Shown here: piece by piece, positions 47,068-59,426 of the stretch
Position numbering within the stretch: the first letter of the stretch is position 1
Layout: every line of letters begins with the position of its first letter
Assembly (NCBI RefSeq): GCF_008831285.2
Contig: NC_045148.1
Span: 7,321,001 to 7,385,000 of the forward strand
Direction: 5' to 3'
DNA length: 64,000 bases
From: Nymphaea colorata
Taxonomy: Eukaryota; Streptophyta; Magnoliopsida; Nymphaeales; Nymphaeaceae
Made by a program: the position numbers and the translations under genes
The notes under the pieces: model-generated
What the model was told of the DNA's origin: nothing
What the model saw: the letters and a program-made list of their open reading frames with translations, nothing else
Databases searched by the model: none

Positions 47068-48346
47068 TGCACCTCGACGCAAAAACTCTCCAGAGCTACC
47101 TGGCGGAGCTCTAGCTCTAGAGAGGAAGAAAGATGCGCATGATCCAGTTCAACTCGTTATGGCGGATGTAAAAGTTAACAAGATCTATACCTCCAATGGA
47201 GCTTGTTCTGAGACCGAGGCCTCCATTGATATCCTTCCTCTGCATTCATTGAAGGCCTCGCTCAAATGTTCTGGATATCATCAATCTCCTTTATTGCATT
47301 TCCATTTTCCACCAATGAATCTTTCATTGCATTCATGAGAAACCAGAACTGATGAATCTTTCCATTATCTCCATTTACCGAGGTTGATTCAGAGGAAGGA
47401 TACCAGAAATGCAGAACCCGGTTTTCAGATTCTGCGTTGAACCATCACAGGCATCTACTGGGAGGAGGCCATGCATGGCTAATCGAACCATGTCTTAGAA
47501 TGAGATTTTAAGCAAAGAGGGCGAGAAGAAAGTGACAAAAAATGATGATCTTTCACCCTATGAATTCATTTAGGATGGAACCCATTATACAGCTAATCAT
47601 GGGCTATAATTAGAAGCCTTTCAGCAGCGTGCAGAGCCAAAATAGCATGCAGACAGAAGGAAAGCATGAGGGTTTTGATGGCTAAAAATTTGGTGCTTGC
47701 TGTTTTTGTCGTTGAAAATTAGAGACCCCTAAAATTAAAAGTCAGTAATGAATGGTCTTTTAGTATCTAATCGCTACCTAAATAAAGCTTCGCACCGGTC
47801 TTGTAAATATCGGTTGTCCAATCGAACCAGTGAGGGCGAATCAGCAGATTCACCGATTCGGATAAATTGATTGTGAATCGGCAAGATATTTTAAAAGTCA
47901 TGTCTCAGCAAACTAAATGTATATATATAAATCAATTAAAAAAAACCTTAAAATAGTGAGTCAGCGGCCGAATTGAATTGGTTTGCCACCGTTTTGATTT
48001 GAATCAGCCGATTCAGGCCCAACTGCGTGGCATTTAGTTTGGTCTTATTTGCAAAATGATGCCTACATTTTCTGATAATTCAGATGCATACGTAAAAAAA
48101 AAACCTGGTAACCGAAACTTGCAATTAAGAGTCTTAGAGGGGATTGACACAATTTACAACACAAGCATGGTAGGCAGTCAGTTTGAAGTGTCAACTATTT
48201 GTACTGCAAAATAAGGGTCACATAGGCATAAGTTGAAGCGCAGACCTACATATATTCGATGGGAATGAGGGTTGCAGGGAGGCTTCAGCTTTCTTCTTCA
48301 ATGGTAAAACAAAATGCTCTTCCTACTTACCTAAGAATCTTGCACG

Positions 48347-48347
<1 letters not shown>

Positions 48348-48390
<43 letters not shown>
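48348..48390. repeat. (TA)n microsatellite
   Basis: An unbroken TA run of about 43 bp. Confidence 0.95.
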
Positions 48391-48392
<2 letters not shown>

Positions 48393-48981
48393 CGTATATC
48401 CCCTTTTATTTAGTCTTTTTTTACGAAAGCTTATTTTCTTTATCTTCAGTTAAATATATGCCCTAAAGGAGTGCATATAAAACCAAATAATGAATGTTTG
48501 TGGCATTTTATTCATTTAGCCACTACCATTCGTGTTTTGTTTTTTTTGCTATTCATAACGTACCTGAATTTTCTGTTCATCCAAATCTATGTGCGGAAAG
48601 TCCTCTTAAACAAAAAATAAAATATTTTTTCACCTTATTCTTTCCAAATTTATATCACTAATAAGGATTTTAAGTTCAAACTTACTTGGTGAGATTAGGG
48701 CTTGCTTCATTGACGCATGAGATTCGGTGGCCCGGAAGGACCCAGAAATTCTGTAACATATTTATTACGGCACAATCACTTAAAAATTTGCACTTATCTA
48801 TACCCAAAATATTCGTAATCGAATTTAAAGCTGGCCTGTGCTTCTTTCCAAGTTGGCCTTCTAATTTTTTGATCATATTCATGATTTTAAGGAAAACATC
48901 AAATTTGCCCATCGTACACATAAAACAAATTAATATTCTAGCACAAAAAATCGAGTTTATTTTTCAAGTTACATGAGTATT

Positions 48982-48985
<4 letters not shown>

Positions 48986-49028
<43 letters not shown>
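48986..49028. repeat. (TA)n microsatellite
   Basis: An unbroken TA run of about 42 bp next to a GC-rich block. Confidence 0.95.
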
Positions 49029-49031
<3 letters not shown>

Positions 49032-49368
49032 CCTCTCAACAACATTTCCACAGCAAGGGCGACCGCGGTGCCGGGGATGCCACCGACAGCAGCCGATGGA
49101 AACGTTGGTAGGAGGGAGGGAGGGAGAAGATAGGTGGAGTTTTCCACTCATCTATTGTTAAAGGAGGGCAGATTGGAGGGGGAGAAGCGGCCGCTGGTGC
49201 CATTCCCCTACGCCAGCAGCCGTCGGTGGTGGTGGTGAATCTAGTTGGGGAGGGAGGGGGGAGTTGGGGAAGGAGGAGTAGGATAGAGAGAGTGTGAGAA
49301 AAAAAAAATTGGACAGCATAAGAGCTGTTCATTCAACAAATAAATCATGAAGTCATGGTTCGGCCACT

Positions 49369-49370
<2 letters not shown>

Positions 49371-49420
<50 letters not shown>
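49371..49420. repeat. (TA)n then (GA)n microsatellite
   Basis: About 50 bp of TA leads into GA-rich sequence up to about 49460, just before the left edge of the duplicated O-methyltransferase segment. Confidence 0.95.
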
Positions 49421-49423
<3 letters not shown>

Positions 49424-49504
49424 GAGAGAGAAAGAGAGAGAGAAAAAGGGAGAGAGAGACTGTTAAATATCAAGCAGACCCATTAAAATTAAAAAACGTA
49501 ATAT

Positions 49505-52500
49505 TATTGAAGTGCACTTTTTATAATTATCTAAGCTTAAATGTGATGTTAAGAGTGATTTGACCATAAACATGTATTAAGTTAGTCACTTTTTTTCATT
49601 GTAACAATGCATTTATAATAACCCAAAAATAAATGACTTATATAACATCAAAATTTTGGTAGTGAAAATCAAACTTTTATAAAATAACTTGTATTAGAAC
49701 ATGATTTTTATTAAATTAATGTTTATGAACACATTAATTAAAATGTTCACATCTTATTTAAAATATTGTTAAAACAAATTTAAGATTTCTGATTTTTGTC
49801 TCCTACTTAAGTGGTATATATATATATATATATAAACGTCCTACATTTAGTTTTCTATGAAAAAATTACGTTTACATGCAATAAAACTTTATAATCGGAA
49901 AAGTTTGGATCAAAACGGTTTTTAAAATCTTCATAAAAAACATTTTTATATGAGCAAAGAAAAAAGAGACATGTTTAGATTGGCTTTGCCGTTTTCGAAC
50001 ATAATGATCAGATGTTTACACAGATTTTTTTTTTATCGTAAGTAGGTAGCTTTTCAAGTGTTTCTCAGTATGGGGATCAAATTCGTATTCTTAATCTTTT
50101 TGTCTATAAGGATTAGAAACCATAAAAATATGTTAGCTTTGCCAATTCCGGCTCCAAAAATGCACATTTCTAGTTTTAGAACCATGCAAACCAAATAAAA
50201 ATGTTGGATTTAGAGCGGATCATTATCGTCTAGCATACGTGCCCCAAGCAAGCAATAGACATCCACAAATGACAGACAGCTTCTCTTCCTGAGGAGAAAA
50301 TAAGCAAATAAAGGAAGGGAAGATTTATCATTGCCTCACTAAATAAGTGAACTTTTGATTAGATAATGATTTACTATATTATTTATATGTTATCTTATTT
50401 TTTGGTGAACAGGCAAGCAGTCCTGTTTTTGGTGTCTCTTTGTGATATACTTGTATGTTTGTGTTCGGCTTTGTACAAAAAGTTGATGTTATGGGGATTT
50501 GAAACAGAAATCAAAGGACAGAGCTAAGAACTTTTTTTATCACATGAACGAAATTATAGTTTCAAAACATTAGTAAGAGCCGAAATAAAAATTATCAATT
50601 TTTTTTTATACATGTTAAATTAACTATTTTAAAATTTACATATAAATTTGAAGGCGGCCCCACACACCACGCTAGTCAGCAACCGCTGCCAGCTATGCAT
50701 GTCAGTGATGTTTGTGAGTACGTATGATACTCTCATAAATCATGCAACACAATTTCACCTTCCACCTTCATTACTCAGGCCAAAATGCATGCCGGATTTG
50801 GGTGACGGCTGACGTCGGCGCTCCGATCTCTAGCTACTCCCTCTTCTTATACATCTTCCGCAGTAAAAGCAAAGAGAGACTGTAATAATCAAATAAAGCA
50901 TTGGAGTAATACTTCTCTTCGTCTTCTTTCAAGACGTAGATACTTACTTTGTGGCCCTTCATTTTACCAGATCGAATTATGTGCGCAGGAGTATACACAC
51001 AAACATGAAAAAAAGAAAGAGGGTTGAAGTATTTTAGAAATTTTTTGTAAAAAAAAATATATATATACATTTTAAACTTTTAACTTTTTTCATAACCTCT
51101 TTTTTGTCGTCTATGGTGCATGAATTTTTATGTCTTTCTCAAAACAAAATTGAAAATGAAAAAAAAAGTAAAAAAATAGCAAAAAACATTTTTTTTATAA
51201 ATTACCAAAATATTTTTTCCTGTTTTAATAATAGACGCACGCAACTTTCTCTACAATAAAGTTACAGGCCATGTTCGCGACTTACCTTCCTACAAAAGGT
51301 GTGACGGTGCCCATCTTTCCAGACTACCCACGTAAATGATGGCGGTCCCTGCGCAACGATCGAATTTAATAAAGAGTCACCAAGAGTCAGAGGAAGAGAA
51401 GAGAAGAGAAGGGGAGAGAGATGGAAGAGGAGTGGCTGGTTCAGGGTCAGGCTCTGATATGGGAGCACATCTTGGCCTTCGCCACCTCAATGGCGCTCAA
51501 ATGCGTCGTCGAGCTCGGCATCGCCGACATCATCGAGCAGAACCGCGGCCCCATGACTCTGCACCAGATGGTTGCCCAGCTGCCGACGCCCTCGCCGGAC
51601 CTCCACTGCCTCCGGCGCATCATGAGAGTCCTCGTCCACAAACGCGTTTTCGCGCAGCACCAGCCCACCGGCAACAGCGGCGAGCCCACTTTCGGCCTGA
51701 CTCCGGCCTCCAGGTGGTTGGTCAAGGGCGGGGAGCTCACCCTGGCGCCCATGGTCCTCATGTACACCCACCTCTCCTTCATGGCTTCATGGCATTGCTT
51801 CAGCAGGTGCGTGATGGAGGGCGGCGTGGCCTTTGAGAAGGCCCATGCTGGCGTCGATCTCTGGGGGTATTGTTCCCGTGACCCGGGATTCGGCAAGTTA
51901 TTCAACTCCGCCATGGCCTGCAACACCAAGCTCGTGACCAAGGCGATCATAAAGGAATACAAGGACGGCTTCCGGCAAGTCAGCTCGCTTGTAGACGTCG
52001 GCGGCGGGGTCGGAACTGCAATCGGCGGGATCGTCAAGGCGTATCCACACATCACGGGGATCAACCTGGACCTCCCCCATGTTGTGGAAACTGCACCAGA
52101 CTATGAGGGCGTCACCCATGTGGGTGGTGACATGTTCGCTGAGATTCCCAAGGCCGATGCCGTCTTCATGAAGGTTAGTAATGAGCAGGGTAGCTTTAAT
52201 TGGTGATTGATGTGATCATTTAGCATAATTGACTGTTCTGCTAATGCACGTAGTGGATTTTGCATGACTGGGATGATGAGAACTGCTTGAAGATACTGAA
52301 GCAATGCCGGAAAGCGATTCCAGAGGAGACGGGCAAACTGGTAATCGTGGACGCCGTGTTGCAGCCCAACGAAGAAGGGGCGTGGGCCGATACGCGGATG
52401 ATCTTCGACCTGGCGATGATGGCGCACACATCCGGTGGAAGGGAGAGGACGGAGATGGAATGGAAGAATCTGCTGGAGGAAGGAGGGTTCAATCGCTACA

Positions 52501-52890
52501 ACATCATCTCCCTCCCTTCCCTTCCATCGCTCATAGAGGCATTTCCCAACTGAAGCAAAGAATATTGAAGCAGCTGGTAGCTCCATAGATGGAGTTGAAG
52601 AAGTTGCCCAAGTAGGATGGCTCCAAAGCTCCTGTGGTTGTAGTGACGTAGGTTTGATCAAATAAGTTAGTTGCCGTCCGGTTAAATCTTAGTTCCCGGC
52701 CGTGCTCAGCAAGCTCCTTTAATTTATGTTCTATGCAACTCTTCTCGTGCTAAGACTTAGAATGATATTGTTGTGCAACATTTAGTTAAAGTATGCAGGA
52801 AGGTTGCTCCGTATGGCAGTTTAAAAAGGCACAGTCTTTTAAGATTGCAACAATAGAGGCTCTAATAATTGAATTGGGGCAAAGGCCTCA
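49505..52890 (+). repeat. Segmental duplication, copy A
   Basis: The sequence from about 49505 (CTAAGCTTAAATGTGATG near 49531) to about 52890 is repeated as copy B at about 53090-56495. Matching landmarks include ATAAACATGTATTA near the left edge, CAAGCAAGCAATAGACATCC, GGCGGCCCCACACA, ACCAGATCGAATTATGTGCGCAG, the whole O-methyltransferase and the flank AGAGGCTCTAATAATTGAATT. The offset is about 3580-3640 bp, varying with indels. It contains one complete gene with at least 1.9 kb of upstream sequence. Confidence 0.9.
51421..52553 (+). CDS. Plant type-2 small-molecule O-methyltransferase, copy 1
   Basis: Two exons, 51421-52173 and 52254-52553, with intron GTTAGT...GTAG, give 350 residues, normal for the COMT-like class. 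The enzyme transfers a methyl group from S-adenosylmethionine to a hydroxyl of a phenolic or alkaloid-type substrate in the cytosol; the substrate cannot be read from sequence. An N-terminal dimerisation domain (to about residue 110) precedes the Rossmann domain: SAM motif LVDVGGGVGTAIGG (190-203), a GGDMF block (235-239), the catalytic His in LHDWDDENC (about 255) and the C-terminal GGRERTEMEWKNLLEEGGF. The start is chosen because MEEEWLVQGQ fits the family N-terminus. An overlapping out-of-frame ATG at 51336 opens a 166-codon frame over the start, so transcription probably begins after it, or ribosomes leak past. Copy 2 is about 93% identical. Confidence 0.94.
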
Positions 52891-53089
52891 TCCTTCTAAA
52901 TGACATTTGGATCTAGTTTGGACTCGTAATCCTGCTTCGGGATTCATGTCATGAGTCAAATTCATGATTTGAATTTAAATATTCTTTAGATTCGAAATTG
53001 GCTTTGAAATTGTAATTTTTCACAATTCTTTTGTAAAATTTTGACATGACTTCAATTTTGATGTGAAAAAATTTAAGGTGTTAACAAAT
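52891..53089. other. Spacer between duplication copies
   Basis: AT-rich DNA between the 3' edge of copy A and the 5' edge of copy B, with no recognised feature. Confidence 0.5.
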
Positions 53090-53415
53090 GCACTTTTTGT
53101 ACTTATCTAAGCTTAAATGTGATGTTAAGAGTGATTTGATGATAAACATGTATTAGGTTAGTCACTTTTTTACCATTACAATGCATTTATAATAATCCAA
53201 AAATAAATGACTTCTATAACATCAAAATTTTGATAGTAGAAAAAACAAACTTTGTGTAAAAATAACTTGAATTAGAACATGATTTATATTAAATTAACGT
53301 TTATGAACACATTAATTAAGATGTTCACATTTTAATTAAAATATTGTCAAAACAAATTTAAGATTTCTCATTTTTGTCTACTACCTATGTGGTATGGTAT
53401 TTACCCCCCCTCCCC

Positions 53416-53446
53416 AACACACACACACACCCACACACACACACAC

Positions 53447-53503
<57 letters not shown>
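53416..53503. repeat. (CA)n plus (TA)n compound microsatellite
   Basis: A CA run (about 53416-53448) passes into a TA run (about 53451-53503). Copy A has only a short TA run at the matching place (near 49817-49833), so the tract expanded after the duplication. Confidence 0.9.
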
Positions 53504-53504
<1 letters not shown>

Positions 53505-55055
53505 CAAAAAAATGTCATACATTTAGTTTTTTTATGAAAAAGTTACGATTACATGTAATAAAACTTTATAATCGAAAAGGTTTGGATCAAAACGGTTTTT
53601 AAAATGTTCACAAAATACATTTTTACATGAGCAAAGAAAAAAACGACATGTTTAGATCGGCTTTGCGGTTTTCGAACATAATGATCAGATAGATGTCTGC
53701 CGCTAGTCATGGTAAGCAGGTAGCTTTTCAAGTGTTTCTCAGTATGGGGATCAAATTCCTATTCTTAATCTGTTTGTCTATATGCATCAGAAACTATAAA
53801 AATATGTTAGCTTTGCTAATTCCGGCTTCAAAATTGCACATTTCTAGTTTTAGAACCATGCAAACCAAATAAAAATGTTGGATTTAGAACGGATCAATAT
53901 CGTGTAGCATACGTTGCCCAAGCAAGCAATAGACATCCACAAATGACAGACAGCTCCTCTTTTTGAGGAGAAAATAAGCAAATAAAGGAAGCTAAAGTTC
54001 ATCATTGCGTCTCTAAATATGTGAACTTTTGATTAGACAATGATTTATTATATTATTTATATGTTATCTTACTTTTTGATGAACAGGCAAGCAGGCCTGT
54101 TTTTGGTGTCCCTTTGTGATATACTTGTATTTCAGTGCTTAGCTTTGTAGCACAAAATGTTGCAGACATCTAAGGCTTAGATGAACTAGAATTTTTTTTT
54201 TATCACATGAACAGAACTATAGTTTCAAAACTTTAGTAAGAGACGAACTAAAAATTATCAATTTTTTTTATATATGTTAATAACTTTTTTAAAATTTACA
54301 TATAAATTTCAAGGCGGCCCCACACACAGACACTAGTCAGCAACCGCTACCAGCTATCAGTTTGTGAGTATGGTACTCTCATAAATCATGCAACACAATT
54401 TCTAGCTGCTCCTTCTTCTTATTCACAGTAAAAGCAAACAGAGATGTAATAATCAAATACAGCATTGGAGTAGTACTTCTCTTCGTCTTCTTTCAAGACA
54501 TTGCGCACTTGGTGGGTCTCACAATACTTTCTTACTTACGTACTTTGCCGTGCTTCATTTTACCAGATCGAATTATGTGCGCAGGGGTATACACACAACA
54601 AACATGAATAAAAGGAGAGTTGAAGTATTTTAGAATTTTTTTGTGAAAAAAATATATACATTTTAAACTTTTAATTTTTTTCATAACCGCTTTTTGTCCT
54701 CTAAAAATACTCCTTTTTAAACATTTCAAGAGCATTTTGGTCATTATAGCGAACCTGGTTATATGGTGCATATATGGTGCATGAATTTTTATGTTTTTCT
54801 CAAAACAAAATTGAAACTGAAAAAAAAAAAGTAAAAAGATAGTAATTTTTTTTTTATAAATTACCAAAATATTTTTTCCTGTTTTAATAATAGATGCACG
54901 CAACTTTCTCTACAATACAGTTACAGGCCATATTCGTGAGTTACCTTACGGTGCCTACTTTTCTAGACCACCCACGTAAATAATGGCGGTACCAACACAG
55001 CGATCGAATTTAATAGTCACCAAGAGTCAGAGGAAGAGAAGAGAAGGGGAGAGAG

Positions 55056-56188
55056 ATGGAAGAGGAGTGGCTGGTTCAGGGTCAGGCTCTGATATGGGAG
55101 CACATCTTGGCCTTCGCCACCTCAATGGCGCTCAAATGCGTCGTCGAGCTCGGCATCGCCGACATCATCGAGCAGAACGGCGGCCCCATGACTCTGCACC
55201 AGATGGCTAACCAGCTGCCGACGCCCTCGCCGGACCTCCACTGCCTCCGGCGCATCATGAGAGTCCTCGTCCACAAACGCGTCTTCGCGCAGCACCAGCC
55301 CACCGGCAACAGCGGCGAGCCCACTTTCGGCCTGACTGCAGCCTCCAGGTGGTTGGTCAAGGACGGGGAGCTCACCCTGGCGCCCATGGTCCTCATGCAT
55401 AGCCACCTCACCTTCTTGGTTCCATGGCATTGCTTCAGCAGGTGCGTGATGGAGGGCGGCGTGGCCTTTGAGAAGGCCCATGCTGGCGTCAATCTCTGGG
55501 GGTATTGTTCCCGTGACCCTGGATTTGGCAAGTTATTCAACTCCGCCATGGCCTGCAACACCAAGCTCGTGACCAAGGCGATTATAGACGAATACGAGGA
55601 CGGGTTCCGGCAACTCAGCTCGCTTGTAGACGTCGGCGGCGGGGTCGGAACTGCAGTCGGCGCGATCGTCAAGGCGTATCCACACATCACGGGGATCAAC
55701 CTGGACCTCCTCCATGTTGTGGAAACTGCACCAGACTATGAGGGCGTCACCCATGTGGGTGGTGACATGTTCGCTGAGATTCCCAAGGCCGATGCCGTCT
55801 TCATGAAGGTTAGTAATGAGCAGGGTAGCTTTAATTGGTGATTGATGTGATCATTTAGCATAATTGACTGTTCTGCTAATGCACGTAGTGGATTTTGCAT
55901 GACTGGGATGATGAGAACTGCTTGAAGATACTGAAGCAATGCCGGAAAGCGATTCCAGAGGAGACGGGCAAACTGATAATCGTGGACGCCGTGTTGCAGC
56001 CCAGCGAAGAAGAGGCGTGGGCCGATACGCGGATTCTCTCCGACTTGGCGATGATGGCGCACACATCCGGTGGAAGGGAGAGGACGGAGATGGAATGGAA
56101 GAATCTGCTGGAGGAAGGAGGGTTCAATCGCTACAACATCATCTCCCTCCGTTCCCTTCCATCGCTCATAGAAGCGTTTCCCAACTGA
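55056..56188 (+). CDS. Plant type-2 small-molecule O-methyltransferase, copy 2
   Basis: Two exons, 55056-55808 and 55889-56188, with the same structure as copy 1, give 350 residues. All key motifs are intact: LVDVGGGVGTAVGA for SAM, LHDWDDENC with the catalytic His, and EMEWKNLLEEGGF. I count about 25 amino-acid differences from copy 1. Six fall in residues 115-123, where copy 1 reads YTHLSFMAS and copy 2 HSHLTFLVP. That stretch aligns with substrate-contacting residues of COMT-type enzymes, so the two may prefer different substrates. Others include the pairs K/D and K/E in IIKEYKD and P/L in DLPHVV, close after the SAM motif. The tandem gene order suggests shared regulation, but the upstream regions have diverged. 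Confidence 0.94.
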
Positions 56189-56495
56189 GGCAAAGAATAT
56201 TGAACCAGCTGGTAGCTCCATGGATGGAGTTGAAGAAGTTGCCCAAGTAGGATGGCGGCTCCAAAGCTCTTGTGATTGTAGTGAAATGGGTTTGATAAAA
56301 TAAGTTAGTTGCCGTCCGGTTAAATCTTAGTTCCTGGCCGTGCTTAGTATCGGTTCAGGCGCCTTTAATTTATGTTCTGTGCAACTCTTCTCGTGTTAAG
56401 ACTTAGAATGATATCGTTGTTAAAAATTTGAATACGGTATGCATGAAAGCTGCACTGTCTTTTAAGATTGACACAACAGAGGCTCTAATAATTGA

Positions 56496-56845
56496 ATTCG
56501 AGGTGCGTTAGAAGGAATATTACATCCTAATTGACATTAAAGGCCCCACCCTTCTTTCCTATGCACACTCCGTGCACCAAAAACTTGTGCACATGGTATG
56601 CAATCAACAAAACCCGCTCGACGCCTTCCCCCTGCGCTCGACACCCCTACCCCCCGCCCCCCCCGACACCTTTCTCATTTCCTCCCATCACCCGCGCCTG
56701 CAGCTCCTCCTCGCTCTGTCGCCTTCTCACTCTGTCGCCTTCTCACTGTCGCACAAGAGGCCGCACCCACCGTCGCCGCTCCGCCGTTGCCGCACTGACC
56801 GTCGCCGCTCCGCTCTTCTGCCGGTGATCTTTCCCCCTTTCTCTC
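56496..56845. other. Pyrimidine-rich flank before the PPR relic
   Basis: From about 56620 the sequence is C/T-rich with repeated CTGTCGCCTTCTCACT phrases. Its open frames are a composition effect. It may be the old 5' UTR of the PPR gene. Confidence 0.5.
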
Positions 56846-58106
56846 TTGCTCTCTGATGCCCTCGTCTTCTCCCAAATCAGTGCCCTAATCACCGGAAAAT
56901 TTCTCCCACCTGTCATCCTCCAAAAATGCGCCACTATGAAGCAGCTCAAGCAAATTCACGCCCACTTTATCACTGCCGGCCTCCTCGACAGCAACGTCTT
57001 CCTCCTTGGCCGCCTATTCCCCTTCTGCGCGGACACAGATTCTGATGATCTGCACTACGCGCACCTTGTGTTCACCCAAAATTCGAAGTCCCGATTTCTT
57101 CTTCAATACCATTATCAGGGGATATTCAACCAGTCCCACTCCCACTAAATCCATTCAATTCGACACTCACCTTCTCCGGTCTCGTCAAGCCCCCGATCTC
57201 TACACTTTTCCGTTTGTTCTGAAGGCGTGCACACAATTGTCGGACGTCTGGCAGGGAGAAACGATTCATGGGCAGGTGATAAAATTTGGATTTAGCTCAT
57301 ATGTGTACGTGGGGATTTCCTTGATTCATATGTATGGGTTCTGCGGGCGCGTCGAAACTGCTGGCCAACTGTTTGATGGAATCTCTGAACGAGATGTTGT
57401 GTCCTGGAACTCAATGTTGTGCAGCAGGGATCTTCGGACGCCTTGAATATCTTTTCTCAAATGCAAGCTGATAAGGTTATGCCCCATGAATCCACTTTGG
57501 TGAGTGTGCTCTCGGCTTGTGCCCATGTGGGCGCTCTCGAAGAGGGCAAGTGGGTTCATGCTTTTGTTGGATCTAACGGTATGAAACTGAGCGTCATACT
57601 TGGTACCGCACTTATAGATATGTATTCCAAGTGTGGCTGCGTAGATCTTGCTTTGAAAATCTTTCATGAATGAGAAGAACCTGTTGGCATGGACCACTAT
57701 GATCAAAGGGCTAGCAATGCATGGGCGCGGGAATGAAGCGGTCAATTTGTTTACTGATATGTTGGCACTGGACATTGAACCTGATGATATTGCCTTTATT
57801 GGAGCGCTCTGTGCCTGCACTCATGCAGGGTTGGTAGACGAAGGTCGCCAGTATTTTGAAATGATGAGTACAGTGTATAATGTTAGCCCCAAAATTGAGC
57901 ACTACGGATGCATGGTTGATCTCCTTGCACGAGTTGGGCAGCTTGATGAAGCAAGGGAGATGGTTGAAACGATGCCAATGTGTCCTTATAGTCTTATCTG
58001 GGGCTCTCTGTTGGCTGGTTGTAAATTTCACGGGAATGTGGAGCTCGCAGAGTATGTAACCAAGCATTTGATGTATTTTCCTCCATATACAAATGGGGCT
58101 GGATAG
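56846..58106 (+). pseudogene. PPR (PLS-type) protein pseudogene
   Basis: The pieces read in order but in alternating frames: VILQKCATMKQLKQIHAHFI (56900s), then NTIIRGYSTSPTP and TFPFVLKACTQLSDVWQGE, SLIHMYGFCGRVETAGQLFD, RDVVSWNSML, then QGSSDALNIFSQMQ and LVSVLSACAHVGALEEGKWV, ALIDMYSKCGCVDLALKIF, then NLLAWTTMIKGLAMHG, HAGLVDEGRQYF, MVDLLARVGQLDEA and SLIWGSLLAGC. At least three frame changes (near 57110, 57425 and 57670) disrupt it, and about one to two PPR motifs look deleted near 57425. No in-frame ATG precedes the first block, and the C-terminal E-type region stops early at 58106. Intact members bind organellar RNA; this copy cannot make such a protein. Confidence 0.88.
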
Positions 58107-59426
58107 ATTGCTTGTATGAAAGGGCTGCAAACAACATTGATGGCGTGTATTTTTCCAATGTACAACGACTTTGATGGCGTCTGTTTAAGTGACTTCAAAA
58201 CTCATCTTATACAAAACTCGTTTTTACGCATTGCTAGGTTAAATTCTTCATTGTGCATCAAACATGGTTAAATTCTTCATTGTGCATCAAACAAGGTTAA
58301 AATTACCAGGTTAAATTCTTCATGTGCATCAAACATGACCTCAAATCGGAAGCGAGTTAAATTTCATCCTGAAATTTTTTCCAGAAAAATTTACCACGTT
58401 AAATTCTTCCCTGTGCATCAAACGCACTCTTAGGGACCTTTTAAGCAAGAGTCATTCAAGCAACAGCCACTTCAATTTCTTTCAATTTTTACCAAACACA
58501 AAGTGCTTGACCAAGAGTTGATATGCACACCAAATTTCGTGCACCTGCACGGCGTACATAACCAGTTTCAACCAGAAGCCCTAGAACAGCAAGAAGGCTG
58601 ATGGTGTTTCTCTAATGACAAGAATGAGTCTCTTTTTTTGAAGTAAGTTCTATTGTTTTGGTATAGGAGTGTCAAGTTCTATCCTACAGTAAGGGAAGAT
58701 GTTAATGGAGCAGGACCTAGTAAGCTTGGTTTGACAAAATTGCATCCACTCTAACTGGAAGTAATTTCCCTCAAGCTACCGTCAACATAGGTTGGTAACC
58801 GTTTGAAATAAATGTAAATAATCGAGTTAGACAACTATTGCTGATTGAATGTGTGATTGTGTTTGTTTGTTCTTATGATTTTCTCTTGTCATGATTCAAG
58901 TTCCACTGTTTTGGAATTTTGGTTTATGGGTTGGAACTTTTTCTAGTCATGCTGGCGTGTGTAACACCTGATAGTAAGCTCAGTAATGACTCATTCCAAT
59001 TCTGCAGGTGTAATTGGACAAGTGGCACAGGGAGAATCAACTATATTGTTAAATCGATGATATGATTCCCAAAAAGCCAATTTTTTTTTTCTGTCCCCCT
59101 TCCTTAGCATGACTTTTATGCTTAAGTCATTAATATTTTACTTGTAATTTTCTACTTAGGAAGTTTATCAAAAGGATAATTGATTTGTTGGTTGATAGAG
59201 GTTTGGATTTTGGAAAGGTTGTTATGTCTATTTCTCCAATTCAAAAGAGTATCGTGTTTGAAACTGTTACATGTTTGCTAATATTGGAATTGCCTTGCTC
59301 TAAACTGTTCTCTTGAAGAGCGTAATATCACGATTAGGTTAGGGTATGTTAATGCCAATTGTAATTCTTAATTCTAACCACTTAGACTGCTTGGGCATCA
59401 ATTATGATTGTATGATGTAACTTAAG
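58107..59426. other. Gene-free stretch
   Basis: AT-rich sequence with a short repeat cluster (58235-58432). The segment near 59160-59300 has a faint coding look but no motif that I recognise. Confidence 0.45.
58235..58432. repeat. Cluster of short direct repeats
   Basis: The phrase GTTAAATTCTTC...TGTGCATCAAAC occurs four times (near 58239, 58268, 58313 and 58400) with spacers of different length. The last copy is followed by GCACTCTTA. Confidence 0.8.

Larger units (their letters stand above)
47068..49499. other. Region upstream of the DUF789 gene and further intergenic DNA
   Basis: The first 500 bp (to about 47570) are less AT-rich and include minus-strand open stretches that may be 5' UTR or a faded gene end; no family was recognised. 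Beyond that lie a decayed repeat rich in GAATC(A/G)GC(C/A) words (47790-48030), two long (TA)n tracts, and a GC-rich block at about 49040-49270 with no supported gene. Confidence 0.45.
53090..56495 (+). repeat. Segmental duplication, copy B
   Basis: This is the partner of the segment at about 49505-52890, in the same orientation. It is more diverged in the intergenic part, with many small indels and a different microsatellite at 53416-53503, than in the gene. Confidence 0.9.

Noticed and set aside
51447..52064. 205-codon minus-strand frame (and its twin at 55082-55699)
   Set aside because: It is the antisense shadow of the GC-rich O-methyltransferase first exon.
52101..52661. 186-codon minus-strand frame over the O-methyltransferase second exon
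   Set aside because: It crosses the intron and both splice sites of the sense gene and has no independent family resemblance.
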